DNA from: Cantharellus purpuraceus | Lineage: Eukaryota > Basidiomycota > Agaricomycetes > Cantharellales > Hydnaceae | Reading direction: 5' to 3' | NCBI GenBank assembly: GCA_025174535.1 | Contig: JALBUN010000001.1 | Location: forward strand, 1,364,001 to 1,428,000 | DNA length: 64,000 nucleotides | Shown: piece after piece, positions 11,566 through 22,876 of the stretch | How positions within the stretch are numbered: position 1 is the stretch's first letter | Layout: every line of letters begins with the position of its first letter | Notes under the pieces: generated by a model | What the model was told of the DNA's origin: nothing | The model's input: only the letters and a program-made list of their open reading frames with translations | Database searches by the model: none | Made by a program: the position numbers and the translations under genes

Positions 11566-14296
11566 CTACCTATTTTTTCTCGGTCCTCCTTTTTTCTTGC
11601 CACTTCCTATAGCGTCCCCCTTCTTGGCCCTTGTGCCTTCCCTGCCGCCCACCGCCGACTTTCTCTTCACACCAATCTCCTTCTCAAATCCAATCTTGGA
11701 CACTCGCTCCTTCTTCTTGCTCCTCTTCTCTTTAGCTCGGTTTTTCCGCGCATCACGCGGCGCGTCGGGCAGTCCGATCTTACCGGGTCGTCCCTGCCTT
11801 TTTGCGCTTCGAATCGCTGCCTTGATCGCTCCCGTCTCCCCCAACTCTGCTTCCTCTTTCAATGCCAGTTTACGGCGCTTGGCCCGGCGATTAAGTCCCG
11901 CCAATTTGTCCCGTTTGGGCTATGATAGAGGCAATTAGTGTACCACATTCTCCTGTAATTGGCGGACCTGCCTTTGTAAGATCATCAGACACTTTACCTT
12001 TCCCCTTTTTGTCGCTAGCAGATGTGGGGAATCCGGATTGGTACCGCTGCTTGCTGATGTCTAAATGGTTTGTGCCTTGAATGACCGGATGAGATCTCTA
12101 GTTGGAATGGACTTACCCTCCGCCTTTTGCTTATCCTTGGACGACTGGAACCAGGTCCTCGCCGGTCTCGAATAGATCTCTTTCTCATGGTCCATCATGT
12201 TTTGACCTTTTCTTATCTCCATCTCGGCTTGGCGCATCTGAAACAATCATAAACCGTTGGTGTATGCCTGTGACAGTCGACTTGATGTGTGCTTACCGCC
12301 TTTTCCTCTTTTTCCTCTTTCAGGACAGCCTCCACCTCATCTTTCAGCTCATCCAACGTTTCCTTCCATTTTGCTACAGCGTCCGCAGGTATCACCCGAT
12401 GGCGCACCTTATCCTCCCCTGAGCCTCGCTTTATGGCAGCCTTGAGCATCTTGCGATCAGACTCTCCCACCAGAGTAACAGACCTAACCGTCGTGAGATC
12501 ATGAACACTATAATCTGATGCACTACCGTGCTCACCGTCCCTTTTTACCCGCCCGCGCCGTTCTTCCTACTCGATGCAGGTACTGTGCAAGCTGGCCTGG
12601 CATGTCATAGTTGATCACCGTCTGGATGCCTTTGATGTCAAGACCCCTAGACGCAAGATCTGTTGCCATTAGGTAATCCACGGTCCCATCACGGAAGGCC
12701 TGCAATGCTTTGAGTCGCTGTGATGACAATGAGTCCCACTTTTGACATATTACTTCAAACACCAGGCGACGCACCTGCTCCTGTGTGAGATCACCGTGCA
12801 ATTCATCACATTTCATTCCCAAAATGCCAAAAACCACTCTCATTTGATGCGCGAGCTTCTTGCTTCGCAGAAAGACGATCACACCTTCCTTGAATACTCG
12901 TTTGCAAAGTGAAACAAGGATTGCAGGTCGTTCCCCCTCACGCTCGGCCCGTACCCTGACGAATTCCTGTACCAAACCGCGAGCCGTGCTTCGCTTAGGG
13001 TCTACAAATAGCCGCACAGGTTTGTTCAACGACATGCGGACGAGATCATCCACCGAATCTGTCATGGTCGCCGAAAATAACATGGTCTGCCTCGATGTCG
13101 GACACGATTTGATGATTTCCGAAAGTTCATCAGCAAACCCGTCCTCGAGCATACGGTCCGCCTCGTCGAGAACGAGAATGTCCAGAGCATCTAGGCCAAA
13201 CGATGGAGAGTTGCGAAGATGATCAATGAGGCGACCCGGAGTAGCAATCACGACGTCGGGACGTGTCCGCAGAGCCACTTCCTGTGCTTTGACAGAAAGC
13301 CCACCTGTGTTCCCATAATTAATAAGAAAGGCATGGCGAAAATAGAAAACTTATGCACCGACTATAAGACAAAATTGAATGTCTGTGTGGGCAGCCAACC
13401 TTGTTCCGACATCAAAACACTGAACGGCCAATTCTCGCGTGGGTACCAGCACCAGACAGCGTGTAGCCGCTGCATTCTTTCCCCTCTCGCGATACAGGAG
13501 CCTCTCGAGCATGGGAATCACAAAAGCGGCCGTCTTTCCGGACCCTGTCACGGCACCGCCGACCACGTCCTTGCCTAGAAGTGCCACGGGGATAGTGGCC
13601 GCCTGAATGGGCGTGGGCGAGTGAAACGCGAGGGAAGTCAGGGCCTTCATGATGGGACGTGAAAGGTTCATGGTCAGGAACGAAGAATGTGTGGGTGCTG
13701 ACGTTGATTCTTCCGCGAAGAAGGCCGCCTTCCTGTCCTTTTCCGCCTGGGTTTCTGGTTCGGTGTCATCTGTAGATGAAGAGGCCGCATCTGACTCGTC
13801 GTCATGGGCGTCAGGAACCTCTGCATCTTCCTCGTCCGAGGTATCCAGCGGGTCGCTCTCATCTGCGGACGTAGTGTGATTGTCCTCTTCCTCCTCACTC
13901 TCCTCATTTTCTCCGCCGCTTTCCGAATCTCCCGAGTCACCTTCGTCATCATCATCACGTTTTCGCTTCTTGCTATCCCCTTTCTGCGTTATGGACTTGA
14001 GTTTCCGCCTTGCAATGATATCATCCACCGAAACGGGATCCTAATAGACACTCTGCATCATGAACACACAAAAAGGGTGGGAAAGAACTCACAGGCCGCG
14101 ACCCTGTCTTGACTATATCGCCACTCTCCACTACATCCACATATGGATCCCCAGACAGATGAAATGTGAAATCTGGATTCAACGAATCGTCCACTTCCTT
14201 CTCTTTGACGCTCTTCTTCGTGGGTACGGGCATCTCCTCAGCCCCCTCCTCATCTCCCGAGTCCATTGTCATGATAAAGTCATCTTCTCCCGCCAT
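11566..14296 (-). CDS. DRS1: DEAD-box ATP-dependent RNA helicase, DRS1/DDX27 type
   Basis: Nucleolar helicase for 60S ribosome maturation. An acidic N-terminus ([18 protein letters not shown]) is followed by a Ser/Asp/Glu-rich region. The core has the Q motif ([16 protein letters not shown]), motif [41 protein letters not shown], and [12 protein letters not shown]. The basic C-terminal tail ([19 protein letters not shown], then many Lys/Arg) is typical of Drs1. Introns lie near 14030-14090, 13305-13400, 12718-12774, 12475-12535, 12245-12297, 12061-12113 and 11920-11970. The 57-nt intron 12718-12774 has no stop and stays in frame. The start at 14296 is preferred over one at 14329 because the acidic MAGEDD opening fits the family. 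Confidence 0.92.
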
Positions 14297-15011
14297 GACA
14301 GCAAGTCGCCCAACACACAAGGTCGTCAAAAAAACCGAATTGCCTTTTCGAGAAGCTGCACAAGCGCGCGCCTAACATATAAGCCCTTTTGCGGAGCTTG
14401 AAACGGGGGGCGCGGGGAGAGCCACCGCTCTGAAGACGGCTCAAAGCACACACACCCATGCGCACTGCATGCTGGCATCCATTCCCGTCCCCCGCATGTC
14501 CCTTGTCACGGTGGACTTGTCCCCCAAAAAGTTTGCGAAGAAAGGCGTTCGAGTTCCGCGGCGATCTCCACGATGACTGGCCTTGTCTATCTAAGCACGA
14601 GGCGGTCACAAGCGGGGCAGCCTAAATGGACAATAGCCAGGTTCGAAATTGAGATTAACAACTGCAGGAGCACACTCGGACCGGATTCCCTTTCAATAAT
14701 TGTAATTACAGGGCTAACTGATGCAATGGGCTGGACTTGGCCCTCGTCAATTGCGGGGTGACCAGAACTTCAGAAGCGCAGACATATTTGAATCACATGG
14801 AAACCATTTCTCATCGCTTCACTGTCCCCATCAGGATTCATCAATGTTGTACATATCCACATTTCAATATCGTACACAGATTGGTATCAAAATCCAAAAG
14901 AACGTGAACGCGAAGCAGGGAATATCCAATGACTGGGTATACAATACATACACGAAGCAAGAAGAGGACGGTGATCTCCTCCGACAGGCGGAAAACATGA
15001 GGTATAAACGA
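14297..15011. other. Intergenic region, 0.7 kb
   Basis: Lies between the DRS1 start and the RasGEF stop (both minus strand), so it should hold the DRS1 promoter and the RasGEF 3' region. The open frames are short and carry no recognisable motif. A lone B-box-like GGTTCGAAAT at about 14640 has no matching A box. Confidence 0.5.
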
Positions 15012-18000
15012 TTACCAGAAGAACAGCCGTTTGACAGTGGTCCTCGCCGCGTTGGGAGAGTCAACACTCGGCCGTGACACGGGCAAGATCGGTTCCGCAT
15101 CGTCTGGTGGTGGGAAAACACGTGAACGTATGGTCTAGGAGAAACAGGTGTGAGTGCCTGACTGGGACACAAATTGACCTTCGACTCACTTCGACATCCA
15201 TCACATCGCTGTTAATCATTTCCCTGATCCATCTGCGCTCGGGAAAGTCATATTGGCCAGACGATCGAATCTTATCTTGAAGGGTTTGCTGTGACACAAT
15301 CATCCGTGCCATCAGTGTGAACTTGCCCCAATGAATCTTGCTCGGATCGTCCTTTTTCCTGTCCACATTGGAGTCATGGGCACGGACCATGTCAAAGGTA
15401 TGGACTTCCCTAAAGAGACATTATGAGCACGGCAATTAACATGGGAAACCAAGCGAGCACAAACATGTCAGGAATACCCGGGCCAGAAGTGTGCTTTATT
15501 GCCATACGGTATGCACGATGGTTATTGACCGAATTGAGAAGAATCTCCCAGCCCAAGAACTGCTGGTACAACTTGAGTTTGTTATCCCGGAGTATCATCA
15601 TGATCTCATCGTTTGGATACGTAGCATTGTTGATGCCCGTCTTCACAGCTCGCAGCCCGACATAGTTGTTGAGCGTGCGCAACTTGCCAGCAAGCTCGAT
15701 AAAGCGCTCCACTTGCCGCTCGCGAAGCTTGACCTTGTCATGGGCGAGAATCAAAGAGGATACCCTGTGAATAAAGAAAGTAATGAAGACAGCGCTTACA
15801 GTTCGGCATCAGAAAAACGCTTACCAATTCGCTAATTGGTTGTAAAAATTGGCGAGAGCAGTAATAGGTTCTCCCGGCGTTGATTTTGCGCCCCCCATCG
15901 CATAACGAAGCCATTGTCTAGGCTGCAATACAGACCAATCAAAACTCTATCAAGACAAGTGATACACGACTGATACACACCTCGATTGTGAGAAACATTT
16001 CACTCTGCATTTTTGTGATCTGCTGTGCAATATCCAACGTGTCGTAGGTAGCGAGTGTCTGTGCAAGCCTGACCAATTCCCTCGGTGAATTCCGCCTTGG
16101 AATAACTATGATTCTTGAAGGGTCTGAAGAACCCGACAGTGTAATTGACAGCGGCGTCGCTGACGATCTTGTGCTCAGAGGTAGGCTGCCCTTGCGTTCC
16201 CGTGTCGACAGCTTTGACTTGGTTTCAGGATTCGAAACCGCGGGGATTGATATCGTTGAATTAGCCGCATCAGGTCCAACGGCCCCCCGCAGTCCTACGT
16301 CCTCGTCCTCGTCCATCCCTTCTTCGTCACTATCTTCTCCTGCATCCTCATGGAGACTCCACGAAGCGTCCACATCTTGTAGATGGGGAATGTCATCTAG
16401 AAATGGAAGAATGTCGGAGCCATAATGAAGTGTATAGAGATGTGATGATATCTGTTTGATCAGGGCAGTGATCGCACCAGACGTCCCCGGCGTCGCAAAG
16501 TCGGTGGGATAGTCATTTATCCATCCCTCCAGCAAGTCGCAAATTCTGTACGGGAACAATTAATTACAGCAAGTGCAAGTGCACGATGGTTGAATACCTC
16601 ATTTGCGCATAGCCGAAAAAGGGATCCTCAGGATCTTGACTGAGCTGTCTAACGCGCTTTTGCATCCCCAGAAGGATGCTGCGTGGGGTTGCAAAACGGC
16701 GATATGTCAAAAAGAAATGCCTGATCAAAGTTGGGTCTGCAAGCAGTGTGATCGGTTGCAGCATGACATGCCAAGGGAAGAGTAGACACACCTTCTCCGC
16801 TGACCGCTGAATAGAAAAGCTGGTCCAGCAGCTCTTCCAGGGTTGCCCACACCACAGGAGGCCTAAAAACTGATCAAAAGCTGCTCCCTGACAAATGAAT
16901 AAACGGCATACGGCTCATCGGCTTTCTCTGGTGGCTTGTCCTTTGCATCTCGGCCGACGGTTCCTTCCATGGGTCCGCCGTCCTCCTTTTCATTGCTCAT
17001 CAAAGCCTCGTGCAGACTCCCAGCACTGACACTCGCCTGTCGGCCCAAGACGCCCGCTCGACTGTCCAGGCTGTCACGCCGCATCTCCTGCCGACTCCTC
17101 TCAACTTCGCTGATCAGGTCGTTCGTCGACTTGACACGTATCGGTGACGTTGGCTTGCCGGGCGATCGGGGCGTGGGCGTCGACGTGCCGGTGGTCGGAC
17201 TCGCAGGCGTGTGCACCGCCGTGGCAAAGGGGTGTTCGCGAACCTGAGCAGCAGACGACGGAGAGCCGGCGGATGGGGTGCTGATACGGGATTTGACACC
17301 GCTTCCGTTGCGTGCTTCGGAATGACCGAATGCCTCTGACCACGGTGGCACATTGAACACGTCGGGACTTGCGGGATTTCGATAGGGAGAGCCGTTTGGG
17401 ATATCACTGCGTCTCGACTTGTCAATGGCATGTATGATCCAGTGGAAACAGTAGCGCATCTTGCGCCTCCCAATATCTGTCATGGACGTCACCTCAACGA
17501 GACCGACGTTGAAGGGTGCCGCGCGTTCTGAAGCGTGATGGGGCAGAACCTTCTTGTCAAGATCGCATTTGCAGGCCATGGCCACGACGGGAAAGTGGAG
17601 GGCATGGTAGCAGGCTTTGCGACATGAGCGCAACGGCAGTCGACACGACGGGAGAACATACCTAACAAGTCTGGCACCCGCGCAAACGACGCAGGATCAG
17701 AGACGTCATAGCATACAATGACGCCATCGATGCGGGGCAGTTCTGCAGGCCAAGCGCCGTTGGGCGATTCAAAGTGCAACGCGTCGCTGTCGAGCTCCAA
17801 CACGTGAGCCGTCTTTGCGTCATCGCGAGGGGCATTGATCGTGCGACATCCATCTGCAAACACGTGTCATGGCATGCTCGCTGGCGCAGCAAGTCTGCAC
17901 TCACACCGCAGCCGTCCCGTTGGTGTGGCGACGGTGCAAACGCTCTCGTCGCCGACACCCCAGGCCTTTAGACCCTTTTTGATGATTGTGGTCTTGCCAC

Positions 18001-18978
18001 ATCCGGGGGCGCCGACGACGGCTATGGAGAAGATGGCGTCGGGGGCCTAGAAGACGAGATTGGGCATGAGACGAGGATGGCAAGAAAACGAGCACGTACA
18101 GCCCACAACCTGGTGCTGCTCTTGGCATTGAGACTGCCGCTGCGAGTCCTACGGGGCATGGCCAGGAGGTCGGGAACGGTCTGACGTCGATTATGGAAAT
18201 GCGGTATAGGCGGCACGGGAGGCACACTCTGCGTGAACGCCACGCCGTTGGCCAAGCCGCCGAGGCTGCTGGCGCTAGAGGCGTTTGACAAGGACGGGGG
18301 ACGCGGGGGAAGCAAAAGAACCTCGCCAGGGCGAGCTTTCGCCTTTCCCTTGCCGAAAGGGACGGAGGGGGCGGACGAGGCGGAGAGGGAGCGGTGGGAG
18401 GGAAGAAAGGACAGCTGGGCCATGTCGACGGCCCGCTCGTGGTCAGAATCATCCAGGTAGGGATCGTCGTAGTCTGAGATGGAGTGGCCGCTCAGACTGT
18501 GCCCTCTGGCACGGCCGAGGAAACGGGAGGCGAGAGACCTGCTGGCGGTGGGGGGGGGATGCTGGCCGTTGACTTTGGGGGCGATGTTCCAGTCCTCGAG
18601 ATTGATGTTGTTGGGGGAGGGTTCAAGAGGACAGTCGCGAGGAGGGCCGCCAGAGCTGGGACCTGGCTCCGGCAGATCCGGAGAGCGTCTGTTCGTGATA
18701 AAGGAATCAACAGATATGGACTTGCGAAGGGAGTGTGGGGATACACTCTGCAGCCTGGCGGTCGTGGGGGAGCCTGGGGGCTGGCTGCAGGTGAGCGCGG
18801 TCATGAACGTGTCGTGCGAAGCAAGGGAGGAACCCGTCATTGCGGACTCTCCCAGCACAGACGCAGGCGAGGAGTGTCCCGGCACCGCGACGGGCAGCGA
18901 GGAAGCGTGTTCTGGCAGCGTTGTGGCAGACGACGACGAGCGAGACACAGGCATCGAGCCCGGTGTCGTCCCTGTCAT
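15012..18978 (-). CDS. Ras guanine-nucleotide exchange factor with N-terminal P-loop GTPase-like domain
   Basis: Exchange factor activating a Ras-family GTPase. The N-terminal 300 residues are Ser/Pro-rich and low in structure. A G-domain-like region follows: P-loop GAPGCGKTT (near 18000), a switch-II-side block IDGVIVCYDVSDPASF and a G4-like ACKCDLDKKVL. The order of a RasGEF_N motif (PPVVWATLEELLDQLFYS, LIRHFFLTYRRFATP) and then the catalytic CDC25 homology domain (SLILAHDKVKLRERQVERFI, YVGLRAVKTGINN, FTLMARMIVSQQ) is conserved. The C-terminus ends VKRLFFW. At least nine introns. G4 reads CKCD instead of NKxD, so guanine specificity of the GTPase-like domain is doubtful. The RasGEF identity is firm; the specific Ras partner is not determinable. 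Confidence 0.87.
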
Positions 18979-19352
18979 TGTTCTTCCCCGTTCAGTCGGA
19001 GCTTGAAAGTGGGGGACAGCGTGGTGGCACGATTGTGGCTACATCTCAGATTCCTGCTGTCTGCTCTCTCCGCCCGCCCACATCATCCCCGAGTCCCGTC
19101 CGCGGACACTCGGTTATCACCACGTCCACTTTGTGCTGACTTAATTGCAGAAGGCACTCCCGCTTGTCCAGTTGCTTCTCGGCAAGGTGCAACACCCAAT
19201 AGCCTTGTGGCACACTCCTCAGTTGTCAGAACAGCGGGGCGCCGCCCACGGGAGATTGCTATTTGATACAACGCTAGGAGGGGACACACGTACAAGAGGA
19301 GAGAGAAACAGGACTCTGATTAGAACCCGACATGACTCGCATACCCAACATC
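18979..19352. other. Intergenic region, 0.37 kb
   Basis: Upstream of the RasGEF gene and downstream of the secreted protein gene at 19353. I see no gene or repeat. Confidence 0.5.
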
Positions 19353-20208
19353 TTATATAGGCAGGCAAATGTCCGCCACAGGAGGGACATAACTCTGGCA
19401 CGCGGTGTTTGTTGCGCTCAGAATGAGAGGCTTCAGCAACGGTGAAAGCGCGTTTAGTAACCCGTCGGTCGTGTTTTCGGTATAGTCTAGGAGCTCGTCC
19501 AGGATGCACTTGATATCGTATACAACTATGTCCCACATCGTGAGCAATAGGATGGACTCGACAAGCTCAGGGATCCAGCTTACTGGGGCCCACAAGTGGT
19601 CCAATGAGGGGAGATGCGTCTACAAGACGGGACGTACAATCGAGCGTGTCCTTGTTCGCGTTGACAATGTCCTTCAGGAGCGTCTCGTACTGGTCGGACT
19701 TGTCGTAGTTGGCGAGTCCCTTATCGGCGCCGATGCTGGCGAAGAGGGGGTAGAGGGCACCCAAGGTTTGTTTATAACTGGCGAGGTGTTTCGCAGCCTC
19801 TTGCCTGGAATTTTCATCGGAATTTGATTGAGCATGTTGTGCGCTAGAAGCTGCCATGGAGTTAGGCGGGGCTATCCCCAATACACAGAGCTAAGGCTCA
19901 CAGAAGGCATTTGATGCAGCGAGTATGCTATTGTGTTCTAACGTAAGGTCGCGGAGATATGCATCAAGGCTGGCGGTCAGCGGTTCGGCGTCGCGGCGCT
20001 GAAGCTGCGACTGAGCGGGCTGAGCAACGACATGCTTTGTGCGAGTCCGTCGGGGAGCACCAAGCTTGGAGTTGGGGTGTGCCGACACGGTCTTGTTCTT
20101 CGTCGAGGCGTGTTGCTTGCCTCCGATGACCAACGCGGCAGAGGGGTCGGTGCAAGCGACAAGAAACAGCGCGACGGGAACCGCGGCAAAAAGAGAATAT
20201 GAGTACAT
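19353..20208 (-). CDS. Secreted protein, function unknown
   Basis: The start at 20208 gives a signal peptide (MYSYSLFAAVPVALFLVACT). The mature part has a basic Lys/Arg segment with a possible KR/RR processing site (QRRD). A helical region follows (LDAYLRDLTLEHNSILAASN, then HLASYKQTLGALYPLFASIG), then IKCILDELLDYTENTTDGLL. The last part has Cys residues (ACQSYVPPVADICLPI). Introns of about 55 nt near 19855-19910 and about 19547-19595 keep the frame. I cannot assign a family. The pattern resembles small secreted basidiomycete proteins. The promoter carries twin TCACGTGA sites (20434-20462). Confidence 0.65.
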
Positions 20209-20831
20209 GACTACGTGGAGGGGACGTAGAAGAGAAAGAAAGTGTGGATACTTAGAGGCAGATAATGTAGAATAACGGGTGTCTACTGACGAGACTAGCT
20301 CGAGAGGATGGTAGTGGTTGGGAGCAAAGAGGGGAAAATGCCGAAGAGGTCTACCTGGGTTGAAAAGGAGCCTTATTTGGTCCTTGTTGGGTTCCTGTCA
20401 ATCGGAACCTCAATGTGAAGTATTGGAACGCGGTCACGTGATCGACGCGTTTCATCACGTGATGCCTCCGTAGGGAAATGACCCAGACCGTACCTAATCT
20501 TCGTGCTGCATGTGTCACTTGGACTTTGTACGATCACGGGATCCAAGCCAGAGGTAAACCGTATATTAACACTCTGCGACTCGTCGTCTCAGGAAACAGA
20601 GCTTTATTCCAACAAACAACAAGAGCTGCAGAATGCGTCAAAAGAAAGTGTCACACTGTTCATAGAGCTGTATGAACGCCCCAGAATGAAGTCCGAATAT
20701 TCGTAATAGTGTCACGGCTATATATATAAAGAGCGGTCGAGGTAGGAGGAAAAGAAGGTGTGCCCGACTGGGCGGAATGTTAGGCGTAGTGTCGTTATCA
20801 AATGTCGGACGATCAACAAAGCGATCGCTGC
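20209..20831. other. Intergenic region, 0.6 kb
   Basis: Between the CPL1-like gene 3' end (20832) and the secreted gene start (20208). Apart from the twin palindromes (listed separately) and TATATATAA-like sequence near 20720, nothing is recognised. Confidence 0.5.
20434..20462. promoter_or_regulatory. Twin TCACGTGA palindromes (E-box/CACGTG sites)
   Basis: Two 8-bp palindromes TCACGTGA lie at 20434-20441 and 20455-20462, separated by 13 bp. They are 226 bp upstream of the start of the secreted protein on the minus strand. CACGTG cores are bound by bHLH factors of the Cbf1/USF/Pho4 kind in fungi. Whether they act on this gene is inferred from position only. Confidence 0.55.
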
Positions 20832-21780
20832 TTAGTTTTCCAGGCAAGACTTGCCGTCGGGGGCTACCTTGTAGCCCAACGCGCAGGTGTAAACTAACCG
20901 CGTGTGATCAATCACATGTAACGGGACAAACAGATCAGAACTCACCAGCGCACGAGCCGACCTCGCAACCGACGTTCCAAGCACCCTCAATATTCGTGCA
21001 GTCTTGTCCCTTGCCAGTAGAAGCACATCCACCGCACGATCTAAGCTCGGCGGTGGTGTCCAAGCTTCAAATACAAGAGTCAACAATGCATACATGGGGA
21101 ACGGAACGCTGAATACTGACCATTCGTACTCGGCACCAGTCAAACCGGCGAGGGGGCAGGCCTCATATGAGTGAGGGCAAAGAGGAGTGGCGCTGCGTTT
21201 CTTGTGGCCATTACCACCGTTGTAGCCATTACCACCGTTGTAGCTGTTGCCGCCGTTGTAGCCGTTGCCGTTGTAGCCGTTACCACCGTAGGGGTTCTTG
21301 GGAGGCTCCTTCTTCGGGGGCTCCGGTTTCTCAGTGGGCTTGGGGCCCTTGCCATGGTACGGTGGCGTGTATCTGGGGGTTTGGGAGGGCTTGTGGGTGG
21401 TGTAAGTTGGGGTGCTCTTTCCCGGCTCACAGCACTGAGTGCCATGGTTCCACTCCCACCCATGGCTGCACTGTGGGGGAGGAGGGTTCGCGGGAGGAGG
21501 GTGGTTGGGAACACAGCACGACTTTTTAGTGTGCCAGTACCAGGCGGTGGGCGGGCACGACTTGCCACTGCCAAAAGAAAGGTGGGTAGGTGGAAATCAA
21601 TGCTACGCGGCGGACTTACGGAGGAGGTGGAGAAGGCTTGGGAGTACCGCCGTGAGGAAGACAGCAATCCTTTGTAGGGTACCAGAATTCAGTCGCCTTG
21701 CAGCTCTCCGGACCACTCTGTGAAGCGAGGACGGAAGCGGCGAGGACGAAAACAACAGCGAAAGAGCGTTTGAAAGCCAT
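20832..21780 (-). CDS. CPL1-like secreted Cys-rich protein with Pro/Asn/Gly-rich repeats
   Basis: Secreted protein with a signal peptide ([20 protein letters not shown]). Cys/Pro modules with a W-Y/W-x-CC spacing follow ([50 protein letters not shown]). Then comes a Pro/Lys linker, an Asn/Gly/Tyr tract (units like NGYNGGN at about 21215-21290), a KKR site, and a C-terminal Cys domain that matches the CPL1-like family ([51 protein letters not shown]). Three introns (about 21570-21620, 21065-21120, about 20890-20945) were placed from phase and motif. Cryptococcus Cpl1 is a secreted capsule/virulence-linked protein. The role here is inferred only from the domain. Confidence 0.8.
21208..21294. 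repeat. Trinucleotide-rich tandem repeat encoding N/G/Y units
   Basis: About four or five imperfect copies of a ~18-nt unit related to accaccgttgtagccatt. In the minus-strand CPL1-like gene they encode NGYNGG-type units. Repeat number is likely to vary between strains. Confidence 0.75.
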
Positions 21781-22126
21781 TAGGTTCACAAGCGAGTTAG
21801 GGTGGGGGATGGAAGTAGAAGAACCAAAATGGCGAAACTTTGTACGAAATTTATTTATATGGGCGGCACCGGGTAGGACGACACGTTTGAGCCTACACCT
21901 ATTACGAGTAGCAGAGGTTTCCAGGGGCACAGGCGTGCCGATGCCACTCGTTCTCCTCGTTGTCCTCATCGATACAGCCTGCAGCCGGCCCTTCCCAATC
22001 CACCAATGGCAATCTGCCTCAGACGCAAGTTTCACGCGCTGCTCCATTAGTCACGCCTGGCTTTGTAAATCCCACGTAACAGACATCACACTAGAGTTCG
22101 GGGTCCCGTCCTCGAATTTGATGATA

Positions 22127-22448
22127 TCAACCAGGCTGTGTCTGGCCCTTGTAAAGACATTTAGCATCCCCTTTGGACTCGGTCAGCAACCCCCTCGTCT
22201 TTGCCTTTGTCCCATACAAGTACGATCGTCTCTGTGCTCATCGAGCGGGTCGCGGTCGACAGTTGCTCAAAAACATTGGCGCCAAGCTCGGCATCGTCTA
22301 TCCTCGACGCCAAGAACTTTCGTTCGGCTGTCATATACGATATCTTTCTGATAATTATCCATACGTACCCCTGCTCCTCCCTCTTACCACGGAAATCTGC
22401 GCACTGGACTTGCCTTTCGAACGGCATTTCAAGATCACGGCTAGTCAT
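22127..22448 (-). CDS. Small hypothetical protein, about 73 residues
   Basis: A two- or three-exon reading of good internal consistency. It runs from MTSRDLEMPFERQ (start at 22448), spliced at 22328-22387 (GTAAGA..ACAG), to AERKFLASRIDDAELGANVF and QLSTATRSMSTETIVLVWDK. An optional third exon gives a short tail ending GQTQPG. Without the last intron the frame ends VADRVQRGC. The protein is soluble-looking with no signal peptide. I do not recognise a family. Splice sites and an amphipathic helical pattern favour a real gene, but the short length leaves a chance of coincidence. Confidence 0.35.
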
Positions 22449-22876
22449 GGCCGTCCGGGGGGATGGGGGGTTCAGATTCTCAGAAAGCGCCCTTGATTTG
22501 TTACGATCCCGTCGTTGCGAAAAGACCGTATGCCCCACTGCCATTGGCCAGCATTGAGATCTAGCCCAGTCATGTGAGATGTTTTCTAAGCGATCGGGAT
22601 GGAATCAAGACGACACATTTCAGGGACAGATGAATCGCTGGTGTTCCAATCTCTTCCTGGACGTCAAGGGTCTAGATTGCCGGCTCTTTACAGTAACTTC
22701 GTAGACAGATCCTGACCACTAGGGATAGGCACATACGTTGACGTGCGTGCTCAGAGGCAGGGACTGGGCCGTGGCGCACCAGTAACTATGACAATTCCCA
22801 TCTTAGCGCCCAGCATTGGGCCCAGACTGACGAGGTCAACGACGTAGATCGCAAAAATACATACCGTTCATTGCAT
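22449..22876. other. Intergenic region, 0.43 kb
   Basis: Between the small hypothetical gene and the NPY1 stop codon. No gene, repeat or RNA is recognised. Confidence 0.45.

Noticed and set aside
14630..14660. GGTTCGAAAT, similar to a tRNA B box
   Set aside because: No second promoter element and no cloverleaf can be drawn around it.
21140..21667. A 175-codon minus-strand frame over the CPL1-like gene
   Set aside because: It is in a different frame from the Cys-module exons and lacks Cys motifs; it is a shadow.
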